From Hyphomicrobiales bacterium (GTDB lineage Bacteria > Pseudomonadota > Alphaproteobacteria > Rhizobiales > Beijerinckiaceae): 64,000 bases of DNA. The DNA lies in assembly GCA_930633525.1 (NCBI GenBank), contig CAKNFP010000001.1:186001-250000 (forward strand), in the 5' to 3' direction. Below the pieces are notes generated by a model. The model was not told where the DNA came from and searched no databases. It saw only the letters and a program-made list of their open reading frames with translations. The translations under genes were made by a program, and so were the position numbers. Positions 55,950 through 64,000 of this stretch are shown one piece after another. How positions within the stretch are numbered: position 1 is the first letter of the stretch; each line of letters opens with the position of its first letter.

Positions 55950-57284
55950 ATGGGCAAGGTGGTGAGCTTCGGCGAGGCAGGCAACGCGGCGCGGCATGCC
56001 GGTTTGCCACCGGCTGATAGCGCTGCCGATGTGCCGCAGCTGATGGTGGACATGGGCCGCAGGGCCAGGGCGGCCGCGCGCGTTCTGGCTCTCGCGTCCG
56101 CCGCGACCAAGGCGGCCGCGCTGGAGCGGGCGGCGGATGCCATTCTCGCGGCGACCCCCGACATCCTCGCCGCCAATGCGGACGATGTTGCCGAAGCGCG
56201 GGCCAATGGGCAGGCGGCCTCTTTCGTCGAACGTCTGGAGTTGAACGAAGCGCGTGTCGCGGGCATGGCCGAGGCCGTGCGTCTCGTGGCTGGGTTGCCG
56301 GACCCGGTCGGGCGCGTTCTGGCGAGCTTCGAGCGGCCGAACGGCCTCAGGATCGAGCGCGTCGCGACGCCGCTCGGTGTGGTCGGCGTGATCTTCGAGA
56401 GCCGTCCCAATGTCACCGCCGATGCGGCGGCGCTTTGCGTGATGGCCGGCAACGCGGTGATCCTGCGCTCCGGCTCGGACGGCCTGCGGTCCGCCACGGC
56501 CATCGCCGCGGCTTTCGCCAGGGGGCTGAGTGATGCTGGCCTGCCCGCCGATAGTGCGCAACTCGTGCCGGTGCGCGATCGCGCGGCTGTCGGCCTGATG
56601 CTGACAGGGCTCGAGGGCGCCATCGATGTCATCGTGCCGCGCGGTGGCAAGAGCCTCGTGGCGCGTGTGCAGGAAGAAGCCCGCGTGCCGGTGTTCGCCC
56701 ATCTCGAAGGCCTGTGTCATGTCTTCGTGCATGCCGAGGCAGATCTCGGCATGGCGCGTGACATCGTCCTCAACGCCAAGATGCGCCGGACCAGCGTCTG
56801 CGGCTCCGCCGAGACGCTGCTGGTCGACAAGGCCTGTGCCGGGACTCACCTCTCTCCGCTGATCGGGGCGCTCGCGGATGCGGGCTGCGCGATCCGTGGC
56901 GATGCGGCGGCTCAGGCCGCCGACCCCCGCGTCAGCCCGGCCGACGAGGAAGACTGGCGAACTGAGTATCTCGACGCCATCATCGCGGTGCGCGTGGTTG
57001 ATGGGCTCGACGGCGCGCTCGCGCATATCGGCACTTACAGCTCGCACCACACCGATGCGATCGTCACGGCGGATGACGCGGCGGCTGCGCGGTTCCTGCG
57101 CGAGGTCGATTCGGCCATCGTGCTCCACAACGCCTCGACCCAGTTCGCCGATGGCGGTGAGTTCGGCTTCGGCGCGGAGATCGGCATCGCGACGGGCCGC
57201 ATGCATGCGCGCGGGCCGGTCGGTGTCGAGCAACTGACCTCGTTCAACTATCGCGTGCATGGCAGCGGTCAGACAAGGCCTTGA
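55950..57284 (+). CDS. proA: Gamma-glutamyl phosphate reductase
   Basis: A 444-residue aldehyde-dehydrogenase-like enzyme converting gamma-glutamyl phosphate to glutamate semialdehyde with NADPH. Key blocks: [39 protein letters not shown] and the catalytic Cys in [15 protein letters not shown]; the C-terminus has [20 protein letters not shown]. Start ATG 55950 is preceded by GGAGG; the frame reaches back to 55854 without family similarity. It overlaps nadD by four bases (TTGA). Confidence 0.97.
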   Translation: MGKVVSFGEAGNAARHAGLPPADSAADVPQLMVDMGRRARAAARVLALASAATKAAALERAADAILAATPDILAANADDVAEARANGQAASFVERLELNEARVAGMAEAVRLVAGLPDPVGRVLASFERPNGLRIERVATPLGVVGVIFESRPNVTADAAALCVMAGNAVILRSGSDGLRSATAIAAAFARGLSDAGLPADSAQLVPVRDRAAVGLMLTGLEGAIDVIVPRGGKSLVARVQEEARVPVFAHLEGLCHVFVHAEADLGMARDIVLNAKMRRTSVCGSAETLLVDKACAGTHLSPLIGALADAGCAIRGDAAAQAADPRVSPADEEDWRTEYLDAIIAVRVVDGLDGALAHIGTYSSHHTDAIVTADDAAAARFLREVDSAIVLHNASTQFADGGEFGFGAEIGIATGRMHARGPVGVEQLTSFNYRVHGSGQTRP

Positions 57285-57928
57285 GCGAGGGGCAGCCGCG
57301 CCAGCGGGCACCTTTTCCGGTCCTGCCGCCGCATGGCCCGGGCCTTGCCATCGGGCTGTTCGGTGGCTCGTTCAATCCACCGCATGAGGGACACCGGCTG
57401 GCAAGCCTCGTCGCGATGAAGCGCATGGGGCTGGACCGGGTGTGGTGGATCGTGACACCCGGCAATCCCTTGAAGGACAACGCGTGTCTGCCGCCGCTGA
57501 CCGAACGCATCGCCGCCGCCAAGGCCGTGGCCGACCATCCGCGCATCGACGTCACCGGCTTCGAAGCGGCGATCGGCACCCGCTTCACCTATGATACGCT
57601 GGCCTATCTCAGACGGCGCTGCCCGCGCACGCGCTTCGTCTGGATCATGGGCGCGGACAATCTCGGCACTTTCCACCGCTGGCAGAACTGGCGGGGAATT
57701 GCCGCCCTGATGCCGATGGCGGTCGTCGACCGTCCGGGGGCGACGATCAAGGCGGCACGGGCGCCGGCGGCCGTTGCCCTGCAACATGTTCGGATGTCCG
57801 AGCGATGCGCCCGCGCGCTGCCGTCGGCACCGCCACCCACGTGGGTTTTCCTGCATGGGCCCCGGTCCGCGCAATCCTCCACGGCGCTGCGTGCGCAGGC
57901 GGATCCATCCCCCCCGACCATGGACTGA
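57281..57928 (+). CDS. nadD: Nicotinate-nucleotide adenylyltransferase
   Basis: A 215-residue NadD. It adenylates nicotinate mononucleotide in NAD synthesis. [15 protein letters not shown] carries the nucleotidyltransferase HxGH site near residue 37; [20 protein letters not shown] and the C-terminal SSTALR complete the family pattern. A TTG start at 57281 overlaps the proA stop; this rare start with overlap suggests translational coupling to proA. No better start exists before the HxGH domain. Confidence 0.94.
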   Translation: MSEGQPRQRAPFPVLPPHGPGLAIGLFGGSFNPPHEGHRLASLVAMKRMGLDRVWWIVTPGNPLKDNACLPPLTERIAAAKAVADHPRIDVTGFEAAIGTRFTYDTLAYLRRRCPRTRFVWIMGADNLGTFHRWQNWRGIAALMPMAVVDRPGATIKAARAPAAVALQHVRMSERCARALPSAPPPTWVFLHGPRSAQSSTALRAQADPSPPTMD

Positions 57929-58034
57929 TACCTTTGTGGTCCATTGTCATTGAAGATAAGGCCAACCACCGCTATCTTGGCGTTGTGGCATTTGCGCCAT
58001 GTGAAGCGAGGAACTGGCACTGAATCCTTTGCCC

Positions 58035-58502
58035 ATGCTTGGAGCGAGCAATGGATCGCTCCATCCGGCAGCCGGAGTAACAGCCGAGGCTCCCGGGAGT
58101 GGTTATGGCGGCGACGCAACCGCGATTGCTGTTCATTGTCTCGAGGATATGAAAGCCGAGGAAACGGTCGTTATCGATCTTGTCGGCAAGACCTCGATCG
58201 CTGATACCATGATCGTGACATCCGGCCGATCGCACCGCCATGTCGGGGCGATCGCGGAGAAGGTTGTCGAAGCCCTCAAGACCGCCGGCTACGGCCCCGT
58301 GCGTGTCGAGGGAACGACGACCTGCGATTGGGTCTTGATCGACGCCGGCGATATCATCGTCCACGTGTTTCGGCCGGAAGTCCGGGGCTTCTACAATCTG
58401 GAGAAGATGTGGGGCGCCGATCGGCCGAATGAGCGCGCGGCGCCGGGAACCCCTTCGGACGAGCGCGAGGAAGCTTCCGTCAACAAACGGGCGCACGGCT
58501 GA
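58035..58502 (+). CDS. rsfS: Ribosomal silencing factor RsfS
   Basis: A 155-residue protein with the RsfS (Iojap) domain at about residues 30-130: AVHCLEDMKAEETVVIDL, SIADTMIVTSGRSHRHVGAI and VEGTTTCDWVLIDAGDIIVH. It binds L14 on the 50S subunit and blocks joining with 30S when nutrients are scarce. The N-terminal 30 residues and the C-terminal tail are extensions. Start ATG 58035 or TTG 58029; ribosome-binding site weak. nadD-rsfS-rlmH is a conserved order. Confidence 0.95.
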   Translation: MLGASNGSLHPAAGVTAEAPGSGYGGDATAIAVHCLEDMKAEETVVIDLVGKTSIADTMIVTSGRSHRHVGAIAEKVVEALKTAGYGPVRVEGTTTCDWVLIDAGDIIVHVFRPEVRGFYNLEKMWGADRPNERAAPGTPSDEREEASVNKRAHG

Positions 58503-58506
58503 AACC

Positions 58507-58986
58507 ATGCGCTTGACGGTGGTGGCGGTCGGCCGCCTGAAGGCGGGCCCGGAGCGCATCCTCGTTGAGCGCTACCTGGAACGGTCCACGCCGCTGGCGC
58601 GGGCTCTGGGCTTCGGCGCGATCGACATCGTCGAGTTGCCCGAAAGCCGGGCGAAGCGCGCCGTGGAGCGCAAGGTCGAAGAGGCGGCCGCCATTGTCGC
58701 GCGCTGCGGCAACGGCGTCGCTCTGGCGTTCGACGAGACGGGTACATCCATGCCGAGCCCCGCCTTCGCGCAACGTTGCGCGGCCTGGCGTGACAAGGGC
58801 GTGGACAGCATCAATTTCGTGATTGGCGGGGCAGATGGGCTCGACGCGCGCGTGCGCGAGCATGCCGCGGGCATCATGGCCTTTGGGGCGGCTACGCTTC
58901 CTCACCAACTCGTGCGCATTCTCGTCGCCGAGCAAATTTACCGCGCTATGACAATCCTAACGGGTCATCCCTATCATCGGGTATGA
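58507..58986 (+). CDS. rlmH: 23S rRNA pseudouridine-1915 N3-methyltransferase
   Basis: A 159-residue SPOUT methyltransferase acting on helix 69 of 23S rRNA. MRLTVVAVGRLKAGPE at the N-terminus, VALAFDETGTSMPSPAFA, INFVIGGADGLDARV and the terminal LVAEQIYRAMTILTGHPYHR identify RlmH. The ATG lies 4 bp after the rsfS stop. Standard length. The upstream in-frame region lies inside rsfS and is not used. Confidence 0.97.
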   Translation: MRLTVVAVGRLKAGPERILVERYLERSTPLARALGFGAIDIVELPESRAKRAVERKVEEAAAIVARCGNGVALAFDETGTSMPSPAFAQRCAAWRDKGVDSINFVIGGADGLDARVREHAAGIMAFGAATLPHQLVRILVAEQIYRAMTILTGHPYHRV

Positions 58987-59071
58987 TCGATTCGCGGAAG
59001 CGAGCGGTCGCCTTCGAAGCCGCCAGATCTGCGGATTTTGTTTCGCTTTCACGAGTTCGCCCTTGCTTTTG

Positions 59072-60439
59072 ATGTCCTGCTTCTCGACGGGCAAATCCTT
59101 TGCAGCCCGGCTGGCAACGGTATCGGTCGCCGCGGGGGCGCTGATGGCCGCTGGGCAGGCTTGGGCCCAGACAGGGGCACCTCCGCCCGCGACGCCCTAT
59201 GCGCCCCTGGAGCAGGCCCAGCGCGCCCAGGAGGATAAGCTCCAGCGCGAGGAAGAGCTCAAGGCGATCGAGAACGAGATGCGCGCCCGCGCCGAAGCCC
59301 GGGCCAAGCTTGATGAAGAGATCGCCTCGCTGCAAGCCGATCGGGCGCGGCTCAACGGGGCGCTGATCGAGACGAATCAGCGGGCCACCGCCGCGGAGAC
59401 GCGTGTCAGCCAGATCGAGCAGCGCCTGTCCGTGCTCAATGCGAGCGAGCAGGCGATTCGCCGTTCCCTCGCCGGGCGCCGCGACGTGATCGTCGAGGTG
59501 CTGGCAGCCTTGCAGCGCATGGGGCGTCGGCCTCCGCCGGCGGTGCTGGTCCATCCCGACGACATGCTCGAGGCCGTGCGCAGTTCGATCCTGCTCGGTG
59601 CCGTGGTGCCTGAACTGAAGGCAGAAACGGAGGCGCTTGCTTCCGATCTCGCCGAACTCGTGCGCCTGCGCGAGACCATCGCCCATGATCGCGAAGCTTT
59701 GAAGACCGATCTCGCGACGCTCGCGGGGGAGCGGGCGCGGCTTTCGGGGCTTGTCACGGCGCGCCAGCAGCAGCTTGGTGATGTCGAAAAAACGGCTGGT
59801 AGCGAGGCATCGCGCGTCGCCACGCTGTCATCCCAGGCCAAAAGCCTCAAAGATTTGATCGATCGCATGGAGAGCGAAATCGCCTCCGCCCAGCGCGCGG
59901 CGGAGGCGGCGCGACGCGCGGCGGCGGCGCAGACAACGCAGGAAAACGTTGCCGGTACGGCATTTCGTGACCCTGCCCGGCTCTCGCCGAAGATCGCCTT
60001 TGCGGAGGCGCGCGGCCTTTTGCCATTGCCTGTCAGCGGCTCAAGATTGCGTGATTTCGGCGCATCCGACGGCTTCGGTGGTACGACGAAGGGCATCTCC
60101 CTCGCGACACGTCCGGCGGCGACGGTTGCCTCGCCCGCGGATGGCTGGGTGGCTTTCGCCGGGCCCTTCCGTTCCTTCGGACAACTCTTGATCATCAATG
60201 CCGGTGGCGGGTACTATATATTGCTAGCCGGAATGGAACGGATCAACGTGGCACTCGGGCAGTTCGTGCTGGCGGGAGAGCCGGTGGCTGTCATGGGTGA
60301 AACGGCGTCGCCGCTTTCAACGGCTTTTGTAGGCGGATCGAACGGTCCCGTTCTCTATGTGGAATTCCGCAAGGACGGTGGATCGATCGATCCGAGCCCG
60401 TGGTGGGCGAAATCGCAAGGCGAAAAGGTACGCGGATGA
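59072..60439 (+). CDS. EnvC-like murein hydrolase activator, degenerate LytM domain
   Basis: A 455-residue exported protein. The signal peptide (ATVSVAAGALMAAGQAWA) is followed by long coiled coils at about 45-140 and 185-295, and a C-terminal M23/LytM domain at about 325-440. The usual zinc ligands are gone: KGISLAT in place of the GxD motif and YYILLAGM where HxH is expected. This is what EnvC-type activators of division amidases look like, and they need no catalysis. ATG 59072 is preferred over TTG 59063. Its stop overlaps the ctpA start (ATGA); this EnvC-CtpA pair is widely conserved. Confidence 0.9.
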   Translation: MSCFSTGKSFAARLATVSVAAGALMAAGQAWAQTGAPPPATPYAPLEQAQRAQEDKLQREEELKAIENEMRARAEARAKLDEEIASLQADRARLNGALIETNQRATAAETRVSQIEQRLSVLNASEQAIRRSLAGRRDVIVEVLAALQRMGRRPPPAVLVHPDDMLEAVRSSILLGAVVPELKAETEALASDLAELVRLRETIAHDREALKTDLATLAGERARLSGLVTARQQQLGDVEKTAGSEASRVATLSSQAKSLKDLIDRMESEIASAQRAAEAARRAAAAQTTQENVAGTAFRDPARLSPKIAFAEARGLLPLPVSGSRLRDFGASDGFGGTTKGISLATRPAATVASPADGWVAFAGPFRSFGQLLIINAGGGYYILLAGMERINVALGQFVLAGEPVAVMGETASPLSTAFVGGSNGPVLYVEFRKDGGSIDPSPWWAKSQGEKVRG

Positions 60440-61788
60440 TGCGTAAAGTTACTCTCGTGATGGTTGGCGCACTGATCGGCGCGAGTGCCGCCGTGGTCGC
60501 CACGCAGTCGCCTCTCCTGACGAGCACGAGTGCGATTGCCGCGTCCGCTGAGACCTATCGTCAGTTGACGTTGTTCGGCGACGTGTTCGAGAAAATTCGC
60601 TCGGACTATGTGGAAAAGCCGGATGAAAGCAAGGTGGTCGAAGCGGCCATCAGCGGCATGCTGTCCTCGCTCGATCCGCATTCGAGCTATATGGACGCCA
60701 AGAGCTATCGCGACATGCAGGTGCAGACCCGCGGCGAGTTCGGCGGCCTCGGCATCGAAGTGACGATGGAAGACGGTCTCATCAAGGTGGTGAGCCCAAT
60801 CGACGATACACCCGCGGCGCGCGCCGGCATCCTGGCGAACGACGTCATTACGAGCATCGACGGCGAGCAGGTCCAGGGCCTCACTCTGAACCAGGCCGTG
60901 GACAAGATGCGCGGCCCGGTCAAGACGGACGTGAAGCTGAAGGTCATCCGCTCCGGCCAGAAGGATCCGCTCGACGTCACCCTGACGCGCGACGTCATCC
61001 GCATCAAGGCCGTGCGCTCCCGCGAGGAAGACGATATCGGCTATCTCCGCGTCTCCCAGTTCAACGAGCAGACCTTCGAGAACCTGAAGGAAGGTATCGA
61101 GAAGATCGCGGCGGATATCCCGCAGGACAAGCTCAAGGGCTACGTGGTCGACCTGCGCAATAATCCGGGCGGCTTGCTCGATCAGGCCATCCTCGTGTCC
61201 GACGCCTTCCTCGATCGCGGCGAGATCGTCTCGACGCGCGGGCGCAATGCGGACGAGACGCAGCGCTTCAATGCCAAGCTCGGCGACCTGGTGAAGGGCA
61301 AGCCGGTGGTGGTGCTCATCAACGGTGGCTCGGCGTCCGCATCGGAGATCGTGGCGGGTGCGCTTCAGGACCACAAGCGCGCGACCGTCCTCGGCACCCG
61401 TTCCTTCGGCAAGGGCTCCGTGCAGACGATCATTCCGCTCGGCTCAAATGGCGCGCTGCGCCTGACTACGGCCCGCTACTATACGCCGTCTGGCCGTTCC
61501 ATTCAGGCCCGCGGTATCGATCCTGACATCGAGATCATTCCGAATGTGCCGGATGAGCTGAAGGGCAAGGACGAGAGCAAGGGCGAGGCGGGTCTCCGCG
61601 GCCATCTGAAGAACAGCGACGACGAGCGCGGCGCATCCTCGAGCTATGTCCCGACGGATGCGACGAAGGACAATCAGTTGCTCGCTGCCTTCGACCTCCT
61701 GCGCGGCAAGGCCAATCCGGCCCTGCAGTCGAAGAAGGCGGATGCGTCCGGGGCTCAGAAGGAAGGTGCTGCTCCCGCCAAGAACTAA
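60436..61788 (+). CDS. ctpA: Carboxy-terminal processing protease (S41)
   Basis: A 450-residue periplasmic S41 protease. An N-terminal signal segment (VTLVMVGALIGASAAVVA) is followed by a PDZ domain (GIEVTMEDGLIKVVSPIDD, then GILANDVITSIDGEQV). The catalytic Ser is in GGSASASEIVAGAL and Lys in SFGKGSVQT. It trims or degrades envelope proteins, often cell-wall enzymes, fitting its coupling to the EnvC-like gene. The C-terminal 70 residues are charged and low-complexity. Start ATG 60436 overlaps the previous stop. Confidence 0.95.
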   Translation: MMRKVTLVMVGALIGASAAVVATQSPLLTSTSAIAASAETYRQLTLFGDVFEKIRSDYVEKPDESKVVEAAISGMLSSLDPHSSYMDAKSYRDMQVQTRGEFGGLGIEVTMEDGLIKVVSPIDDTPAARAGILANDVITSIDGEQVQGLTLNQAVDKMRGPVKTDVKLKVIRSGQKDPLDVTLTRDVIRIKAVRSREEDDIGYLRVSQFNEQTFENLKEGIEKIAADIPQDKLKGYVVDLRNNPGGLLDQAILVSDAFLDRGEIVSTRGRNADETQRFNAKLGDLVKGKPVVVLINGGSASASEIVAGALQDHKRATVLGTRSFGKGSVQTIIPLGSNGALRLTTARYYTPSGRSIQARGIDPDIEIIPNVPDELKGKDESKGEAGLRGHLKNSDDERGASSSYVPTDATKDNQLLAAFDLLRGKANPALQSKKADASGAQKEGAAPAKN

Positions 61789-61920
61789 TGGCGAGAGCGA
61801 GAAGGGCGAGGGGGGCGGTCATGCCGCGGCGCAGTGAGCGCTGAGTCTGAACCGCCCGACTCATCCGGGATTTGATCCCCTGGCGATCACCCTGTAAGAG
61901 GGCGCTAGTGATTTTTCAGG

Positions 61921-61958
61921 ACGGCCCCTGTGCAACCGCGCAGGGGCCGTGCGCGTTT
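61921..61958 (+). terminator. Strong hairpin between ctpA and rppH
   Basis: ACGGCCCCTG (61921-61930) pairs perfectly with CAGGGGCCGT (61941-61950), and three further pairs close an AACC loop. GCGCGTTTTC follows. It is probably the ctpA terminator, though it could also fold in the rppH leader. Confidence 0.75.
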
Positions 61959-62014
61959 TCGCACCGGCCGGCACAATCTGTTTCTTGCCGGCGAGCATCC
62001 CGAGGGAGAACGTC

Positions 62015-62563
62015 ATGGCGGACAAGAATGCCAAAGCCGGGGCCGGTCTGAGCCCAGTCGAAAAGGCCGCCTTGCCCTATCGCCCCTGTGTCGGGGTGAT
62101 GCTGCTGAATGCCCGCCGCGAAGTCTTTGTCGGGCGGCGCGCGTCCGGCAACGATCCGGAGCGCGTTGCTGCGACTTTCGCATGGCAGATGCCGCAGGGT
62201 GGGATCGACGAAGGCGAGGATCCGTTGACGGCTGCCCATCGCGAACTCTACGAGGAGACGAATGTTCGCTCCTCGCGCCTGCTCGCCGAAGCGCCGGAAT
62301 GGTTCGACTACGACCTGCCGTCGGAGCTGGTTGGCAAGGCTTGGAAGGGTCGCTATCGCGGCCAGACCCAGAAGTGGTTCGCGCTCGACTTCACAGGCGA
62401 TGAGAGCGAAATCGACATTCGTACGCCTGGCGGCGGCGCCCACAAGCCGGAATTCGAAGATTGGCGCTGGGAACCGATGGCGCATTTGCCGCAACTCGTG
62501 GTGCCATTCAAGCGGCCCGTCTACGAGCAGGTCGTGGCGGCCTTCCGGCATCTGGCCGGATAG
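62015..62563 (+). CDS. rppH: RNA pyrophosphohydrolase
   Basis: A 182-residue Nudix enzyme that removes pyrophosphate from mRNA 5' ends and so starts decay. [20 protein letters not shown] and [16 protein letters not shown] are RppH hallmarks; the Nudix box runs about residues 62-84, including [21 protein letters not shown] and [10 protein letters not shown] complete it. Start ATG 62015 follows GAGGGAGAA. The ctpA-rppH order is common in Hyphomicrobiales. Confidence 0.96.
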   Translation: MADKNAKAGAGLSPVEKAALPYRPCVGVMLLNARREVFVGRRASGNDPERVAATFAWQMPQGGIDEGEDPLTAAHRELYEETNVRSSRLLAEAPEWFDYDLPSELVGKAWKGRYRGQTQKWFALDFTGDESEIDIRTPGGGAHKPEFEDWRWEPMAHLPQLVVPFKRPVYEQVVAAFRHLAG

Positions 62564-62778
62564 CCGGACGAGGCCTTGCCCGGATCTGCGGATCGATCAT
62601 CCCAGTGTCATCAAATCGTCAGTTGTGATGCGCTATGGTTGTATTTTTCCCATACTAACCAACTAAAGAGCGTGGTTTTTGATTCGACATTGATTCAATG
62701 GGGCGAGGTATTATCGAGAGTGGCGGGGCTGTGTTGAGACGAGGGGGAACGCGATAACGAAATCGCGGGCAGAGGACG
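62564..62778. other. Intergenic region before the HisE-like gene
   Basis: A 215-bp gap, AT-richer around 62630-62700, with no gene or clear hairpin seen. It probably contains the promoter of the HisE-like gene, whose ATG is preceded by GAGGAC. Confidence 0.35.
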
Positions 62779-63138
62779 ATGAAGAATAGGAACGAAACGG
62801 AGTTGACGGCCGGGAATGATTGCATAGAGCGCCTTTATGAGGCCGTCCTGGCGATCAAGCGTCATGGACAGGGAGCGCCGCGTACGGTCAAGCTCGCCCA
62901 GGAGGGCGTCGCCAAAATGGCGAAGAAGCTGGTCGAGGAAGCGGCGGAAGTGGGCCTGGACGCCGTCCAGGGCAACCGGATACAGGTCATCCGAGAGAGC
63001 GCGGATCTTCTTTACCATCTCACCGTCCTTTGGGCGGAAACCGGCATCGTTCCGGATGAGGTCTGGGACGAGATGGAGCGTCGCGAGAAGCTCTACGGTA
63101 TCGCCGAAAAATTGCTCAAGTCGGGCAATCGCAGCTGA
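62779..63138 (+). CDS. HisE-like phosphoribosyl-ATP pyrophosphohydrolase
   Basis: A 119-residue MazG-fold protein. KMAKKLVEEAAEVGLDAVQG, with the metal-binding EExxE pattern, and VIRESADLLYHLTVLWAETG match HisE, which hydrolyses phosphoribosyl-ATP in histidine synthesis. No other his genes are near. The separate location and unusual N-terminus allow for a HisE paralogue with another nucleotide substrate. Length is near that of HisE. Confidence 0.82.
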   Translation: MKNRNETELTAGNDCIERLYEAVLAIKRHGQGAPRTVKLAQEGVAKMAKKLVEEAAEVGLDAVQGNRIQVIRESADLLYHLTVLWAETGIVPDEVWDEMERREKLYGIAEKLLKSGNRS

Positions 63139-63207
63139 CTGCGGTGCTAGCCTGGCGCGCCGGATGGCTCCACCGGCTCGGCATCAGGCTCCACCATATT
63201 TCAGGCA

Positions 63208-63999
63208 TCAGCTAGCCGGCGCGGGGCTAAGCCGCGCCTTCCTTTTCAGCGTATCGGCGAACCGCCCGGCCTGAATATCCCAGGCCATGGCTTCGGGGCT
63301 GCGCGCGCAGATGCCCGCGAGAAACCACAAGAGGGCGGCGGTCTTGATGGTTGCGAAGGATACGCTGATGCACAATAGCAGAATGATGTAGAAGGCCACG
63401 AACAGCGTGAAACGCCGCGGCTGGCCTTCCGGCACGCGGATGAACACGAAGAGCGCCCAGACCCCGGCGAAGCCCAGGACGCCGAGCTGCGAGAGGGCGT
63501 AGGCATAGCCTGAATCGTTGAAATCGGTCTTCGTGTAAACGAGGCCCATGGCCTCGCCGAGGCCGAGCGTGTTGATGAGCTGCCCGGCGAGGAGAAAACG
63601 GCCGAAAATCGTGTTGTCCCAGGCGATATTGCCCTTCACCGAGGCGTAGGTGATGAGGGCGATGACGGCGAGGAAGGGCGCGACGAAAATCATTCCGGGG
63701 CGCACCAATGGCGCGATGAGATAGAGCCCGAGGGTAATCCCGCACAGGTACATGCCGAAGCGTGCATCGCCGAGCACGAGGATCGTCATGATCGCGAGCG
63801 TCTTGGGAATGAAGGCCTGAGGCCTCCGGAAGTCGCGGCTCAACACCCAGGCAAAGGCGACGGCCCCGAAATTGCCGACGGAGACCGGCTCGAGGAAGAC
63901 CGAGGAAACCCGGTGCTCGCCGAGGAAAGGCAGAAGCGTCCGCCCCTCGAAGCGCGTGCCGGAGATGAACAGCCCGGATTCGCCCGTCGTCGCCGCGGC
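63208..63999 (-). CDS. Membrane polysaccharide polymerase/O-antigen ligase-like protein, 5' part beyond the window
   Basis: The minus-strand frame is open to the window edge; its visible first residues include EHRVSSVFLEPVSVGNFGA, a block typical of exopolysaccharide polymerases and O-antigen ligases. Several membrane helices follow (MYLCGITLGLYLIAPLV, GMIFVAPFLAVIALITYAS, LFVAFYIILLLCISVSF). It ends with a basic tail. It probably polymerises or transfers surface polysaccharide at the inner membrane. The sugar and pathway cannot be told. Confidence 0.8.
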   Translation of the reverse strand, partial: AAATTGESGLFISGTRFEGRTLLPFLGEHRVSSVFLEPVSVGNFGAVAFAWVLSRDFRRPQAFIPKTLAIMTILVLGDARFGMYLCGITLGLYLIAPLVRPGMIFVAPFLAVIALITYASVKGNIAWDNTIFGRFLLAGQLINTLGLGEAMGLVYTKTDFNDSGYAYALSQLGVLGFAGVWALFVFIRVPEGQPRRFTLFVAFYIILLLCISVSFATIKTAALLWFLAGICARSPEAMAWDIQAGRFADTLKRKARLSPAPAS

Positions 64000-64000
64000 A

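Noticed and set aside
54406-57311. Minus-strand frames of about 490-507 residues opposite proB and proA
   Set aside because: Shadows of proBA; Arg/Gly/His-rich composition and no recognisable domain.

Overview
The window looks like a chromosomal segment of a high-GC alphaproteobacterium of the order Hyphomicrobiales (Rhizobiales). I infer this from gene content (PHA genes with a divergent phaR, ComF/GrxC/DUF1178 neighbours, TamA-TamB, EnvC-CtpA-RppH, proBA-nadD-rsfS-rlmH), from protein style, and from a palindromic intergenic element of a type common in that order. Species cannot be named from the sequence alone. No tRNA, rRNA, CRISPR array, insertion sequence or integrase is visible.

Left part (1-33.5 kb), housekeeping and envelope genes: 3' end of a KUP potassium transporter, a prenyl diphosphate synthase (ispA-like), mtgA, rpmF, a GGDEF-EAL protein, the PHA block (phaR divergent from phaA-phaB), an EamA permease, gloB, a divergent methyltransferase-like gene, accA, a YafK-like L,D-transpeptidase lipoprotein, a lytic transglycosylase, secA divergent from a parvulin-type isomerase, argJ-mutT, a BioC-like methyltransferase, comF-grxC-DUF1178, a SpoU methyltransferase, an Uup-like ABC-F protein, and tamA-tamB.

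Centre (33.5-53.4 kb), a type VI secretion system (T6SS) in two divergent blocks. The leftward block is tssJ-tssK-tssL-tssM. The rightward block is PAAR, a Zn-ribbon methyltransferase, hcp, vgrG, a small Ala-rich protein, tssA, tssB, tssC, a second tssC-like gene, tssE, tssF and tssG. All structural components are present, but there is no ClpV (TssH) ATPase, no Fha/PpkA/PppA/TagF regulators and no recognisable toxin-immunity pair. TssM has lost the nucleotide-binding motifs usual in the family, and TssC is duplicated in tandem. This region is the most unusual part of the window.

Right part (53.4-64 kb), housekeeping again: a class I glutamine amidotransferase, proB, proA, nadD, rsfS, rlmH, envC-like, ctpA, rppH, a HisE-like pyrophosphohydrolase, and the C-terminal part of a membrane polysaccharide polymerase or ligase running off the right edge.

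Small-scale structure includes several strong intergenic hairpins, a composite palindromic element at 8.2-8.34 kb, a 20-bp tandem repeat upstream of mtgA, and a 15-bp repeated start-codon motif at the beginning of tssE.
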